Part shown: positions 30,256-38,799 of the stretch, one piece after another
Layout of the letters: each line of letters starts with the position of its first letter
Position numbering within the stretch: the stretch's first letter is position 1
Assembly: GCF_020148005.1 (NCBI RefSeq)
Contig: NZ_JAGXFD010000001.1
Location: forward strand, 1,074,729 to 1,138,728
Direction of reading: 5' to 3'
Source of the DNA: Modicisalibacter tunisiensis
GTDB lineage: Bacteria; Pseudomonadota; Gammaproteobacteria; Pseudomonadales; Halomonadaceae
Length of the DNA: 64,000 nt
The notes under the pieces: model-generated
The model's input: only the letters and a program-made list of their open reading frames with translations
Database searches by the model: none
What the model was told of the DNA's origin: nothing
Made by a program: the position numbers and the translations under genes

Positions 30256-30866
30256 CGCATGGCCCCCCGCCCGCCGGCGGCGAGCTTGCGCTTGGCCAGC
30301 TTGGCGCGGACCACCGCGGCACGCTCCTGGTCGGCCAGATACAGCTCGATGCGCGCGATGGCCTTCTCGAGGCGCGGGATCATCACCTTGGCGAACAGGT
30401 TGACACGCTGGGTGACGGTGCGCACGGCCTCGTCGAGGCGGGCTAGCCGGCGGGTCTCGATGCGCGTCTCGACCTCGAGGCGCAGGCGGGTCTCGAGGCG
30501 CTCGACCAGGGTATCGATCCAGTGCGGCTGGGCCAGCCGGTCGTAGGGCGTGCGCTCCAGGGTCAGCTCGGCCAGCGTCGGCAGGCTCACGCCGACGCGG
30601 TTCTCGCGGCCCAGGCGCAGCGTGGCCACGCGCACCAGGCCCTCCAGCGGTACGTCGGTATCGGCGAGCATCGGCAGCTCGCGGCCCACCGTGGCCTGCT
30701 GGCGCTTGGCGCGTTCGCGCAGGGTCGCCAGGCGCTCGGCGCTCTGCTGGCGCTGGATCAGCAGGGTGCGCTGCTTCATCTCCAGCGCCGGCAGGTAGCG
30801 GCGATAGAGCGTGCGCTGGCGCTCAAGACGACTCAGGGAGCTCTTGTTGAGGGCGGGTGTCTGCAT
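30252..30866 (-). CDS. ntpD: V-type ATPase central shaft subunit D
   Basis: The 204-residue protein has the two long antiparallel helices of subunit D: N-terminal ALNKSSLSRLERQRTLYRRY with KQRTLLIQRQQSAERLATL and C-terminal VTQRVNLFAKVMIPRLEKAI then ARIELYLADQERAAVVRAKL. It turns inside the A3B3 head. It starts inside the 3' end of the B gene, an overlap of 44 bases. The C-terminus is basic. Confidence 0.93.
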   Translation of the reverse strand: MQTPALNKSSLSRLERQRTLYRRYLPALEMKQRTLLIQRQQSAERLATLRERAKRQQATVGRELPMLADTDVPLEGLVRVATLRLGRENRVGVSLPTLAELTLERTPYDRLAQPHWIDTLVERLETRLRLEVETRIETRRLARLDEAVRTVTQRVNLFAKVMIPRLEKAIARIELYLADQERAAVVRAKLAKRKLAAGGRGAMR

Positions 30867-32199
30867 GCTCGGGCCAGTAGGTTTCCTTGAGGGACTGCTT
30901 GATCACCACCTCGTCGGGCGTGAAGCACTCGGCGAGCAGCGTCCAGCAGGCATCCAGTGCCGCCTCCAGCGGCTGGCGCACGTCGAGGCGCATGAAGCGC
31001 TCGCGGAAGGCGGCGGCGAAGCGCATCAGGCGGCGGTCGCGATCCGACAGATCGAAGGCCATCGCCTGCTTCTGCTCGGCCTCCGTGCCCTCGGCGTAGT
31101 AGCGGATCATGGTGTTCATCAGCGCGCCATGGTCCTCGCGGGTCTGCTTGCCGATCACGTGCTGCTTGAGCCGCGAGAGCGAGCCGAACGGGTCGAGCAT
31201 GCCGTCGTGGAGGTAGAACTGCCCCTCGGTGATGTAGCCGGTGTTGTCGGGGACCGGGTGGGTGACGTCGTTGCCCGGCATGGTGGTCACCGAGAGGATG
31301 GTCACCGAGCCGGCGCCGCGGAAGTCGCAGGCCTTCTCGTAGCGGCGCGCCAGCTGCGAGTAGAGATCGCCCATGTAGCCGCGGTTGGAGGGGATGTGTT
31401 CCATGGCGATGCCGATCTCCTTCAGGGCATCGGCGAAGGCGGTCATGTCGGTCATCAGCACCAGCACCCGCTTGCCCTCCTCGACCGCCAGGTGCTCGGC
31501 CACCGCCAGCGCCAGGTCGGGGATCAGGGTGCGCTCGACCACCGGGTCGGAGGCCAGGTTGGCGAACATCACGGTGCGCGACAGCACGCCGGCATCCTCG
31601 AAGGCCTGCCGGAAGGTGTGGAAGTCGTCGAAGATCAGCCCCAGCCCGGCGAACACCACCACGTCGGCGTCGGCCTGGATGCCGATGCGCGCCAGCAGGG
31701 CGTTGTAGGGCTCGCCGGGCACCGAGAAGATGGGGATCTTCTGGCTCTCCACCAGGCAGTTGAAGACGTCGATCATGGGGATGTCGGTGCGGATCATGCG
31801 CGAGGCGAGGATCCGCGACATGGGATTGACGGTGGGCCCGGCGATGGCGATGCGGCGATCGTCGGCCAGCCTCGGGCCGCCGTCGATCGGACGGCCGGCA
31901 CCGTCGAAGACCCGGCCGTAGATGTTCTCGGAGTAGATGGCGCGCAGCATCTCGCCGAGAAAGCGGATGCCGGCGCGGCTGGACAGGCCCTTTGTGCCGG
32001 CGAACACCTGCAGCGAGGCACTGTCGTGGGCCAGACGCACCACCTGGGCCAGCGAGAAGGGGCGGCCGTCCTGCTCGATCAGCGCCAGCTCGCGGTTGCG
32101 CGGCATCAGCCCCATGCGCCGGGCGGCGGCCACGTCGATCTCGACGATGTCGCCGACGATCGCGGTGATGCCCTGAAACGAGGTGACGGTTTCCGCCAT
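30823..32199 (-). CDS. ntpB: V-type ATPase regulatory subunit B
   Basis: The 458-residue protein matches the non-catalytic B subunit: no P-loop, but FLGEMLRAIYSENIYGRVFD (about 82-101), RMIRTDIPMIDVFNCLVESQ and the conserved IPSNRGYMGDLYSQLARRYE (about 256-275). The ATG at 32199 has GGAGG six bases upstream; longer frames reach 32265 but lack one. It is the first gene of the operon (B-D-I-K-E-X-A). An exact FNR/Anr-type palindrome lies 244 bp before the start. The last 15 codons overlap the D gene. Confidence 0.96.
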   Translation of the reverse strand: MAETVTSFQGITAIVGDIVEIDVAAARRMGLMPRNRELALIEQDGRPFSLAQVVRLAHDSASLQVFAGTKGLSSRAGIRFLGEMLRAIYSENIYGRVFDGAGRPIDGGPRLADDRRIAIAGPTVNPMSRILASRMIRTDIPMIDVFNCLVESQKIPIFSVPGEPYNALLARIGIQADADVVVFAGLGLIFDDFHTFRQAFEDAGVLSRTVMFANLASDPVVERTLIPDLALAVAEHLAVEEGKRVLVLMTDMTAFADALKEIGIAMEHIPSNRGYMGDLYSQLARRYEKACDFRGAGSVTILSVTTMPGNDVTHPVPDNTGYITEGQFYLHDGMLDPFGSLSRLKQHVIGKQTREDHGALMNTMIRYYAEGTEAEQKQAMAFDLSDRDRRLMRFAAAFRERFMRLDVRQPLEAALDACWTLLAECFTPDEVVIKQSLKETYWPEHADTRPQQELPESS

Positions 32200-32442
32200 G
32201 CGACGCCTCCTTCGGCGGCTCGGGCCGCCCCGGTTGACGAGGGTGGGCCGCGGCGCGCCCGGCACCGTCGTGGACCCGGGTCCAGCATACTGCGCTGCAG
32301 CGTAATCCCCAATCGTCGCGGATTCGCCGTCGCGAGCGGAAGGGGTTCATTTATCCGTCTGATTTTTCAGGGTTGCTTGCCGTGATTCAGGTGGGCGGCA
32401 AGGATTCGCTGCTGTCACTCAGCCCCATAAAACGCGCGAGTC

Positions 32443-32456
32443 TTGATATGGATCAA
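32443..32456. promoter_or_regulatory. FNR/Anr-type box upstream of the V-ATPase operon
   Basis: TTGAT-ATGG-ATCAA is an exact match to the FNR/Anr consensus. It lies in the 343-bp gap between the peroxiredoxin stop (32543) and ntpB (32199), and the only gene pointing away from it is ntpB. No well-placed -10 box for a class II site (centre at -41.5) was found; TTTTAT, 10 bases downstream on the minus strand, would put the site near -29. The rest of the gap shows nothing gene-like. Confidence 0.6.
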
Positions 32457-32542
32457 GCGTGGCAGGGCGGCGGGTCGAGGAAAGCGCTCAGGGGGAGCGG
32501 CGGGAGCAACGAGGTCCCGGCCGAGCGGCCGGGACCGAGGGA

Positions 32543-33175
32543 TCACTTGTCGAGCTTGACCATGCGCAGGTAGGGCTTCTTCTCGTCCCAGCCCTGCGGG
32601 AAGCGCTGCTTGGCCTCCTCGTTGGACAGCGCCGGCACGATGATGCAGTCGTCGCCCTTGTTCCAGTTGACCGGCGTGGCGACCTTCTCGTTGTCGGTGA
32701 GCTGCAGGCTGTCGAGCACCCGCAGGATCTCCGCGAAGTTGCGGCCGGTGCTGGCCGGGTAGGTGATGGTCAGGCGGACCTTCTTGTCGGGGTCGATGAT
32801 GAACACGCTACGCACCGTCAGGGTGTCGTTGGCGTTGGGGTGGATCATGTCGTAGAGGTCGCTGACCTTGCGGTCGGCGTCGGCGAGCAGCGGGAAGTTC
32901 AGGGCGTGGCCCTGGGTCTCCTGGATGTCGCCGGCCCACGCCTTGTGGTCCTCGAGCGGATCCACCGACAGGCCGATGGCCTTGGCGTTGCGCTTCTCGA
33001 ATTCCGGCTTGAGTCGCGACACCTCGCCCAGCTCGGTGGTGCAGACCGGGGTGAAGTCCTTGGGATGCGAGAAGAGGATGACCCAGTTGTCGCCGGCCCA
33101 CTCATGGAAATGGATGGTGCCTTCGGTACTTTCCTGGGTGAAATCCGGAGCGGTATCACCGAGATGCAGTGCCAT
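32543..33175 (-). CDS. 1-Cys peroxiredoxin (Prx6 class)
   Basis: The 210-residue cytosolic enzyme reduces hydrogen peroxide and organic peroxides. The peroxidatic Cys45 lies in HPKDFTPVCTTELGE (residues 37-51). No other cysteine fits a resolving residue except one in the C-terminal domain region (DDCIIVPAL), and the long C-terminal extension (PVNWNKGDDCIIVPALSNEE) is typical of the Prx6 class. ATG 33175 has GGAGG six bases upstream; a longer open frame to 33268 does not. It stands alone. Confidence 0.93.
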   Translation of the reverse strand: MALHLGDTAPDFTQESTEGTIHFHEWAGDNWVILFSHPKDFTPVCTTELGEVSRLKPEFEKRNAKAIGLSVDPLEDHKAWAGDIQETQGHALNFPLLADADRKVSDLYDMIHPNANDTLTVRSVFIIDPDKKVRLTITYPASTGRNFAEILRVLDSLQLTDNEKVATPVNWNKGDDCIIVPALSNEEAKQRFPQGWDEKKPYLRMVKLDK

Positions 33176-33298
33176 GTCGAACCTCCTTGGTTGGGAGCGA
33201 TGAGAAACATCGTGACTCGCTACTATGACATCGGGGGCGTGGCCGGGGGAAACAACCCCTCGGACCAAGAAAAGCGCCGCAAGACATAAGTCTCGGCG

Positions 33299-33847
33299 TC
33301 AGGGCGCCGGCCCCGCCGCACCGAGAAAGCGCGTCTGCCAGTAGTCGAGCGTCAGCGCCGTGGTGGTCACCTCGCGGCCGCGGCCCGGCGCATGGATCAT
33401 CCGACCGTCGCCCAGATAGATGCCGACGTGGGTGGCGCGCGCCCCCGAGCCGAAGAATAGCAGGTCGCCGGGGCGGACGACGTCACGGGCCGGCAGCGCC
33501 TCGAACTGCTGCTCGGCGGTGCGCGGCACCTGCAGGCCGGCGGCGCGATAGGTCATCTGCACCAGCCCCGAGCAGTCCACGCCCCGCCGCGAGGCGCCGC
33601 CCAGGACATAGGGCGTGCCCAGCGCCTGGCGGGCATTGGCGAGGATCATCGCCCGTTCGATGGATAACGGCGCCGCCTGTCCGCCGTCGAGGTCGGTCGT
33701 CTGCAGCCGCGGCCCGGCGCATCCGGCGAGGCTGAGCACGGCCAGCAGCAGGATGAGCTGCATGATCGTGACCAGGGGCCGAGGTGGCAGCACGCGGCAT
33801 AGCGGGCGGATGGCGAGGCGCGTGGGCAGGAGGGCGCGATACGGCAT
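33299..33847 (-). CDS. NlpC/P60 family peptidoglycan hydrolase, probable lipoprotein
   Basis: The 182-residue protein has a hydrophobic segment and a lipobox (LLLAVLSLAGC, about residues 33-43), then an NlpC/P60 domain with the catalytic Cys in GVDCSGLVQM (about residue 88), His in THVGIYLGDG and a second His in MIHAPGRG. Such enzymes cut peptide bonds in murein stems and act in the periplasm. The start is uncertain: ATG 33847 has GGAG 8 bases upstream but gives a long basic N-terminus, while ATG 33763 would start at the hydrophobic segment itself. Confidence 0.82.
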   Translation of the reverse strand: MPYRALLPTRLAIRPLCRVLPPRPLVTIMQLILLLAVLSLAGCAGPRLQTTDLDGGQAAPLSIERAMILANARQALGTPYVLGGASRRGVDCSGLVQMTYRAAGLQVPRTAEQQFEALPARDVVRPGDLLFFGSGARATHVGIYLGDGRMIHAPGRGREVTTTALTLDYWQTRFLGAAGPAP

Positions 33848-33910
33848 GCGGCGGACTCCGACGGGCTTTTTCGAGGGCTTGCTCAAGGGCTTTTCGAATA
33901 AGCCTAGCCG

Positions 33911-33950
33911 GGGGAGCGACTTCAGTCGCGATGAATCCGCCCCCGGGCCG
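33911..33950. repeat. Solitary half of the REP-like repeat
   Basis: GGGGAGCGACTTCAGTCGCG then atgaatccgcccccgggcc matches one half-unit of the intergenic repeat; the opposing half is missing. Confidence 0.55.
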
Positions 33951-34010
33951 GCCAGGATTACCACCCTCCGATCAGCCGGGGCGGGGGCTGGAAGCCAGCC
34001 GATAAGTATG

Positions 34011-34019
34011 TGTTATAGT
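34011..34019 (+). promoter_or_regulatory. Extended -10 promoter of the betaine-binding protein gene
   Basis: TGTTATAGT combines a TGn extension with TATAGT, 39 bases before the start codon; no good -35 is visible. Confidence 0.4.
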
Positions 34020-34058
34020 CACCCCCTTAAAGAATAATGATGCGTTGAGGAGACAAGC

Positions 34059-35021
34059 ATGAAGCTGCAAAACTCGGGTACTCACTGGCTTTGCGCCGTC
34101 CTGATGACCGGCACGCTCGGCGCCAGCAGTCTGGCATTCGCCCAGGCGGACGACCCCGTGACCTTCGCCGTGCCGCCCTGGCCGGGGGTGACCGTCAAGA
34201 CGGCACTGGCCACGCAGCTGCTCGATACGCTGGGCTACTCCACCAAGCAGCAGCAGCTGGGTGCCACCATCACCTACCAGGCGATGAACCAGAACGAGGT
34301 CGACGTCTTTCTCGCCGGCTGGCTGCCCGCCCAGCAGAGCATGTACGACGCGGCGATGAAGAAGCAGACCCTCGTCGACCTGGGCAACAACGTCGACGGC
34401 GCGCGGATCGGCTTTGCGGTGCCCACCTATGTCTACGAGGCCGGGGTGACCTCCGCCGAGGACCTGAACAAGCCGGAGAACGCCGAGCGCTTCGGGCGTA
34501 CCGTGTACTCCATCGAGGCCGGCACCGGGATGAGCGACCAGCTCAACGCGGGCGCCGACAAGAACCTCTACGGGCTGGGCGACTGGAAGCTGTCCGAGAC
34601 CTCCACGCCGGGCATGCTGGGGGCCGCCAAGGCGGCCATGAACGAGCACCAGTGGATCGTCTTCGCCGGCTGGACGCCGCACTGGATGAACATCGAGTAC
34701 GACATCGCCTATCTGGACGACCCCAAGGATCTGTGGGGGCCGGACGGTGGGCGCAGTGACGTCAGGACCCTGGTGACCAAGGCGTTTGCCGACGCCAACC
34801 CCAACGTCACCCGGCTGCTCGATCAGCTGACGTTCACCGCCGACGACCAGAGCGCGATGATCCGCGGCTACGGCTACGAGGAAAAGCCCGCCGACAAGGT
34901 CGCCGTCGCGTGGATGCAGGCGCACCCGGCCAAGGTCAAGGGCTTCCTGGAGGGCGTGACCACCGCCGCCGGCCAGCCGGCCTGGCCGGCGGTCAAGGCG
35001 GCCTTCGACCTGGACGCCTGA
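34059..35021 (+). CDS. Glycine betaine/choline-type ABC substrate-binding protein
   Basis: The 320-residue periplasmic protein has a signal peptide (1 to about 28, cleavage in LAFAQADD) and an OpuAC/ProX-type fold: VTFAVPPWPGVTVKTALATQ, NEVDVFLAGWLPAQQSMYD (about 88-106), and WIVFAGWTPHWMNIEYDIAY (about 205-224), with the tryptophans expected of an aromatic cage for quaternary amines. No permease or ATPase gene is adjacent, so it is an orphan that must work with a transporter elsewhere. Osmoprotectant uptake fits a halophile. An extended -10 box and GAGGAG precede it, and a clean terminator follows. Confidence 0.85.
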   Translation: MKLQNSGTHWLCAVLMTGTLGASSLAFAQADDPVTFAVPPWPGVTVKTALATQLLDTLGYSTKQQQLGATITYQAMNQNEVDVFLAGWLPAQQSMYDAAMKKQTLVDLGNNVDGARIGFAVPTYVYEAGVTSAEDLNKPENAERFGRTVYSIEAGTGMSDQLNAGADKNLYGLGDWKLSETSTPGMLGAAKAAMNEHQWIVFAGWTPHWMNIEYDIAYLDDPKDLWGPDGGRSDVRTLVTKAFADANPNVTRLLDQLTFTADDQSAMIRGYGYEEKPADKVAVAWMQAHPAKVKGFLEGVTTAAGQPAWPAVKAAFDLDA

Positions 35022-35047
35022 TCTCGCACGCGTCGCGCCGGACACGA

Positions 35048-35072
35048 CGAGGCCGCCCATCGGGCGGCCTCG
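35048..35072 (+). terminator. Rho-independent terminator of the betaine-binding protein gene
   Basis: CGAGGCCGCCC and GGGCGGCCTCG pair around a 3-base loop (ATC), followed by ttcgttg. It lies 26 bases after the stop. Confidence 0.7.
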
Positions 35073-35123
35073 TTCGTTGCGGGGGCTGTGATCCCTCGGC
35101 AGGGGGCATCCGGAGCCTGCCCA

Positions 35124-35265
35124 TGGGAGCGGCTTCAGTCGCGATGAACCCGCCACCGGGCCGCCGCCGTCGGGGATGAATCCCCTCCCACAAGAAGCCT
35201 CATTGTGAAGGACTGTCTATCCGGAACCTGTCCGCGGAGCGACTCCAGTCGCGATGTACCCGCTT
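35124..35265. repeat. REP-like composite plus a degenerate half-unit
   Basis: A full composite (35124-35192) reads TGGGAGCGGCTTCAGTCGCG on one side and ends ATCCCCTCCCACA; a further degenerate half (GGAGCGACTCCAGTCGCGAT) lies near 35235. Together with the terminator they fill most of the 324-bp gap 35022-35345. Confidence 0.7.
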
Positions 35266-35345
35266 GCGCACCCTCCTTCCGGGCCCGCACTGTCGGCGCA
35301 CATCCTCTCGTTGCGGGGGACGGTGTCCGCAGCGGGCCGAGGGAC

Positions 35346-36290
35346 TCAGATGCTGATCAGGCTCTCCCACCACCGCCGTACCGTGGCCAGCCAGGGCGGC
35401 GTACTGGCGCGCTGCCGGCGGTCCTCGCCGAGGTAGATGGTGGCGGTAAGCCCCGCCGAGAGCTTGGTGCCCGGCGGCACGTCGTCCAGGGCGATGCGCA
35501 CCGGGATGCGCTGCGACAGGCGGACCCAGTCGAAGGAGGCGTTGACCGCCGCCAGGCCGCTGCCCTGGTTGGCCAGGCTGTTGTCGGTGATGCCGCGGGC
35601 GTAGCTGGTCACGTGGCCCCAGACCGGCGCCCGGCTGGAGAGCAGCTGGACGCGCGCCGTGTCGCCGATGTGGATGTCATCGAGCTTGGTTTCCTCGAAG
35701 TAGCCCTGGGCGTAGAAGCTGTGGGCGTCGACCAGGGTCAGGGCATCGGCACCGACATTGACGTACTGGCCCGGGCGCAGCTGCAGGTTGGTCACGTAGC
35801 CGTCGACCGGGGCGCGCACGGTGGCACGCTCGAGGTCGAGGCGTGCCTTGCGCACCTTGACCTGGGCCTCGGCCACCGCGGCCTGGGCGGAGGCCAGGGT
35901 GAAGCGGGCGTTGTCCCGGTCCTCCTGCGAGGCGAACTGCTTGAGCCGCTGGCGGCGGCTGTTGGCGGCGCGGGCCTCGTCGCGCCGCTTCTCGAGCCGC
36001 TGGAGGTTGGCCTGGGCCGCGTCCAGCGCCAGCCGGTAGCGCCGGGTATCGATGGTGAACAGCACGTCGCCGGCGTCGACCCGCTGGTTGTCGTGGACCT
36101 CGAGGTCGTCGACCAGGCCGGCGACGTCGGTGCCCAGGTGGACGACGTCGGCGCGGATGCGCCCGTCCCGGGTCCAGGGGTCGTGCATGTAGTGGTCCCA
36201 GATCCGGGTCACGGCGGCCAGCGCCGCCAGCACCACGGCGACGGTCAGCAGCAGGCGCAGGCTCTTGCGGAGTCGTGGATCGAGTGTCAT
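35346..36290 (-). CDS. HlyD/AaeA-like membrane fusion protein
   Basis: The 314-residue protein has one N-terminal membrane anchor (about 11-27), a biotinyl-lipoyl-like domain (GTDVAGLVDDLEVHDNQRVD, about 53-72), a helical hairpin (about 85-150) and a barrel domain (RATVRAPVDGYVTNLQLRPG). The layout and size match AaeA of the p-hydroxybenzoate efflux system (310 residues). It links the inner-membrane FUSC pump to the periplasm. It is the last gene of a three-gene operon with the DUF1656 and FUSC genes. Aromatic acid export is inferred by homology of the operon. Confidence 0.88.
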   Translation of the reverse strand: MTLDPRLRKSLRLLLTVAVVLAALAAVTRIWDHYMHDPWTRDGRIRADVVHLGTDVAGLVDDLEVHDNQRVDAGDVLFTIDTRRYRLALDAAQANLQRLEKRRDEARAANSRRQRLKQFASQEDRDNARFTLASAQAAVAEAQVKVRKARLDLERATVRAPVDGYVTNLQLRPGQYVNVGADALTLVDAHSFYAQGYFEETKLDDIHIGDTARVQLLSSRAPVWGHVTSYARGITDNSLANQGSGLAAVNASFDWVRLSQRIPVRIALDDVPPGTKLSAGLTATIYLGEDRRQRASTPPWLATVRRWWESLISI

Positions 36291-36293
36291 GGG

Positions 36294-36524
36294 TCAGCCT
36301 CGCGTTGCGGGGTCGCCGATGGGCAGCGCCCCCGACAGGGACAGTACCGCCCACAGCAGCAGGATATAGAGGGCGACATCCAGCAGCAGCGGATGCCAGA
36401 ACCAGTGATAGAGACGCAACCGCGTCAGCAGGCGCTTGACCAGCAGGTAGAGCGCCAGGGCCAGCAGCACCGGCAGCGCCAGCGGCGGGACCAGGAAGCC
36501 CAGCAGCGACCATTCAGCGAGCAT
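36294..36524 (-). CDS. DUF1656 small membrane protein (AaeX-like)
   Basis: The 76-residue protein has two membrane segments (about 7-29 and 46-65) and the DUF1656 features: LAEWSLLGFLVPPLALPV and YHWFWHPLLLDVALYILLLW, with the conserved W-H-P-x-L element. AaeX-like genes sit between the pump and fusion-protein genes of AaeAB systems, as here. It overlaps the FUSC gene by 11 bases and is 3 bases from the fusion-protein gene. Its exact role is unknown. Confidence 0.85.
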   Translation of the reverse strand: MLAEWSLLGFLVPPLALPVLLALALYLLVKRLLTRLRLYHWFWHPLLLDVALYILLLWAVLSLSGALPIGDPATRG

Positions 36525-38595
36525 GGGGAAGGTCTCCCGGGGCGGCGCGGTCGGCGGCAGCCGGCGCGTCGGCCGTCTCGAGACGCGCGCCCGGTGCGCT
36601 GCGCATCAGGTGCGCCAGCATGCCCATCTCGCCGATGACCGCCAGCGGCAGCCGCGTCTGGTGATAGAGGCGCGCCACCCACTGCTCGGCCTGCTCGGCC
36701 TGGCGACGCCAGAAGGCGTCGTCGTGGCGGTTGCGGGCGGCGGCCTGGCGGCCGATGTGTTCCAGCCAGGTCTCGATCTCGGCGCGAAACGGCGCGAGGT
36801 CGTCGCGCATCCGGCGCAGCCGCCAGCTGCACATCGCCAGGGCGTGCAGGTCGAGGGCCTCGCGCAGGCGCTCCTCGCTGCCGCCCAGCGCCACCAGGCG
36901 GCCGAGGCGATCGTAGAGGCGGCTCTCCAGCCAGGGCCGCTCGGGCAGCGCCGACACCGGGTTGCGCGTCAGTCGCCACAGGCCGCGCCAGAACGCCGCC
37001 ATCAGGGTGTCGATGCGCTCCGCCGGCGACGGCTGACGGAACAGCGAGTAGGTGAGCATGGCGGCGAGCGTGCCGATCACCGCGGCCAGGCCGCCGTTGA
37101 TGTAGGTCTGCGGCGTATAGCTGTAGGTGGTGTGCAGGTTGAGCAGGGTCATCATGGTGACCGCCCCCGACAGCCCCATCCCCGCCCAGCGCGGGTAGGG
37201 CGTGAGCAGGGTGCCGATGGCGATCGGCACGGCCAGGGCCAGGGCCAGCAGGAAGAAGCCGTTGATCAGGGGCAGCACCAGGAACAGCAGCACGCCGCCC
37301 AGCAGGACCGCCGAGATCGTGCCCCACAGGAACTGCCAGACCACCGCCGTGGGATTGGGGGCCTTGGCGAACAGCATGCTGAACACGCCGAGCAGCATCT
37401 GCGCCAGGTAGCCGGAGTGCCAGCCGCTGTGGATCCAGAACTGGCCGAGCAGCTCGAAGGCGACGAACACCCGCAGGGCGTTGTAGCGGGCCACACCGTG
37501 CTCGTTGTCGGTGGTGCGTGCCCGCGGCTGGCGCGGCAGGGCGTCGACCCGCGGGTGCTGCGGATCCTCCAGGGCATGGTGCAGGTGGCGGCCGTGACGC
37601 AGCAGGGTCAGCACCTCGCCGAGGCGCTGGCGCACCAGCGTCGCCCGCACGCGGGTGCGCGGCGAGACGCGCTCGTCGCCCCAGTCGAGCTCGGGGAGCG
37701 CGGCCGCCGGCGCGTCATCGCCACCGGGGTGGCGCTGGAGCTCCCGGAGCAGGGGCCGGGCATCGTCGTGCAGCCGCGCCAGCCAGCGCGGGCCATCGGG
37801 GCAGGCGCGCAGGTAGGCGCAGGCCTCCTCGAGCTCGCGCAGGCCGGTGAGCAGGGCCAGGGCGTCGCTGGCGAAGCGGTCCAGTGCCGGCACCACATGA
37901 CGCCAGCGGCGGGCCTCCAGGCGGGCCAGCCCGCGCAGCGACTCGAAGCGCTGATAGTGGCCGTGCAGGGCCTTGAAGCGAGCATCCAGGGTGCCCTGCG
38001 GCGTGCCGTCGAGCACGGCCAGCGCCTCGCCGGCGGCATCGGCGATCAGCCGCGAGAGCACGCCGGGCAGGCCGTGGCTGCCGAAGCGCGGGGCGATGAG
38101 GATATGCATCAGCAGCCCGCAGCCGATGCCCAGCGAGGTCTCGGTGAAGCGGGCCAGCGCCGTCGTCCAGACCCCCTCGACGCCGGTGCCGATCGCCGTC
38201 AGCGAGACCAGGGTGGCGGTGTAGCCGCTGAGCATCACCACATAGGAGAGGTAGGCGTCCTGCTCGAGGATCACCAGATACATGCACAGCGCCAGCCAGG
38301 CGCCGCCGAACAGCAGGTAGAGCATCGGCTGCTGGGCGCACAGCACGATCAGCACCAGCCCGGCGATGGCGCCGAACAGGGTGCCGAACAGCCGGGCGAT
38401 GCTGCGCCCGATGATGATGCCGATCGGCGGGGTGCCGCCGGTGAACATCACCGGCTGCAGGGTGACGATCATCACCGCCAGCACCGCCCAGGCGGGCTGC
38501 GACAGGTTCAGGCGCATCGACAGGAACAGCGCCAGCCAGGCGGCCAGCACGGTACGCAGCACCAGCAGCCAGTGGTCGAGGGGGATTCGTGACAT
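36514..38595 (-). CDS. FUSC family aromatic acid exporter (AaeB-like)
   Basis: The 693-residue inner-membrane protein has two sets of about five to six hydrophobic segments (about 10-165 and 375-510) separated by a soluble region, the FUSC/AaeB layout (655 residues in E. coli). The N-terminal LNLSQPAWAVLAVMIVTLQP is a family hallmark. The start is taken at ATG 38595 (MSRIPLDHW); an in-frame ATG at 38667 lies within the operator. A perfect TTAGCATGCTAA palindrome is 66 bp upstream. Confidence 0.88.
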   Translation of the reverse strand: MSRIPLDHWLLVLRTVLAAWLALFLSMRLNLSQPAWAVLAVMIVTLQPVMFTGGTPPIGIIIGRSIARLFGTLFGAIAGLVLIVLCAQQPMLYLLFGGAWLALCMYLVILEQDAYLSYVVMLSGYTATLVSLTAIGTGVEGVWTTALARFTETSLGIGCGLLMHILIAPRFGSHGLPGVLSRLIADAAGEALAVLDGTPQGTLDARFKALHGHYQRFESLRGLARLEARRWRHVVPALDRFASDALALLTGLRELEEACAYLRACPDGPRWLARLHDDARPLLRELQRHPGGDDAPAAALPELDWGDERVSPRTRVRATLVRQRLGEVLTLLRHGRHLHHALEDPQHPRVDALPRQPRARTTDNEHGVARYNALRVFVAFELLGQFWIHSGWHSGYLAQMLLGVFSMLFAKAPNPTAVVWQFLWGTISAVLLGGVLLFLVLPLINGFFLLALALAVPIAIGTLLTPYPRWAGMGLSGAVTMMTLLNLHTTYSYTPQTYINGGLAAVIGTLAAMLTYSLFRQPSPAERIDTLMAAFWRGLWRLTRNPVSALPERPWLESRLYDRLGRLVALGGSEERLREALDLHALAMCSWRLRRMRDDLAPFRAEIETWLEHIGRQAAARNRHDDAFWRRQAEQAEQWVARLYHQTRLPLAVIGEMGMLAHLMRSAPGARLETADAPAAADRAAPGDLPHAR

Positions 38596-38660
38596 AGCGG
38601 TCGGTCCGCCGGACCGGCGGACGGGTGTCCGGCAAGAGAGTGAAAGTACAAGGCTTAATG

Positions 38661-38672
38661 TTAGCATGCTAA
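38661..38672. promoter_or_regulatory. SlyA/MarR-like operator of the AaeXAB-like operon
   Basis: TTAGCATGCTAA is a perfect 12-bp palindrome and differs by one base from the SlyA consensus TTAGCAAGCTAA. It is AT-rich in a GC-rich setting and lies 66 bp before the FUSC gene. No MarR or LysR gene is adjacent, so the regulator would act in trans. Confidence 0.5.
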
Positions 38673-38771
38673 TGCTATAGCCGAATCACTCTCTCGTCCA
38701 CCTCGCGGCGACCTCGTCACCTCGCGGCGACCCTCGGGAAAGCGGAAAAGCGGGGGGAGAGGGCAGGAGGC

Positions 38772-38793
38772 GCGCCCGGCGACGGCCGGGCGC
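38772..38793 (-). terminator. GC-rich hairpin after glyoxalase I
   Basis: GCGCCCGGC and GCCGGGCGC pair around a 4-base loop just after the gloA stop; there is no T-run, so it may be only a weak terminator. Confidence 0.3.
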
Positions 38794-38799
38794 GGCGGG

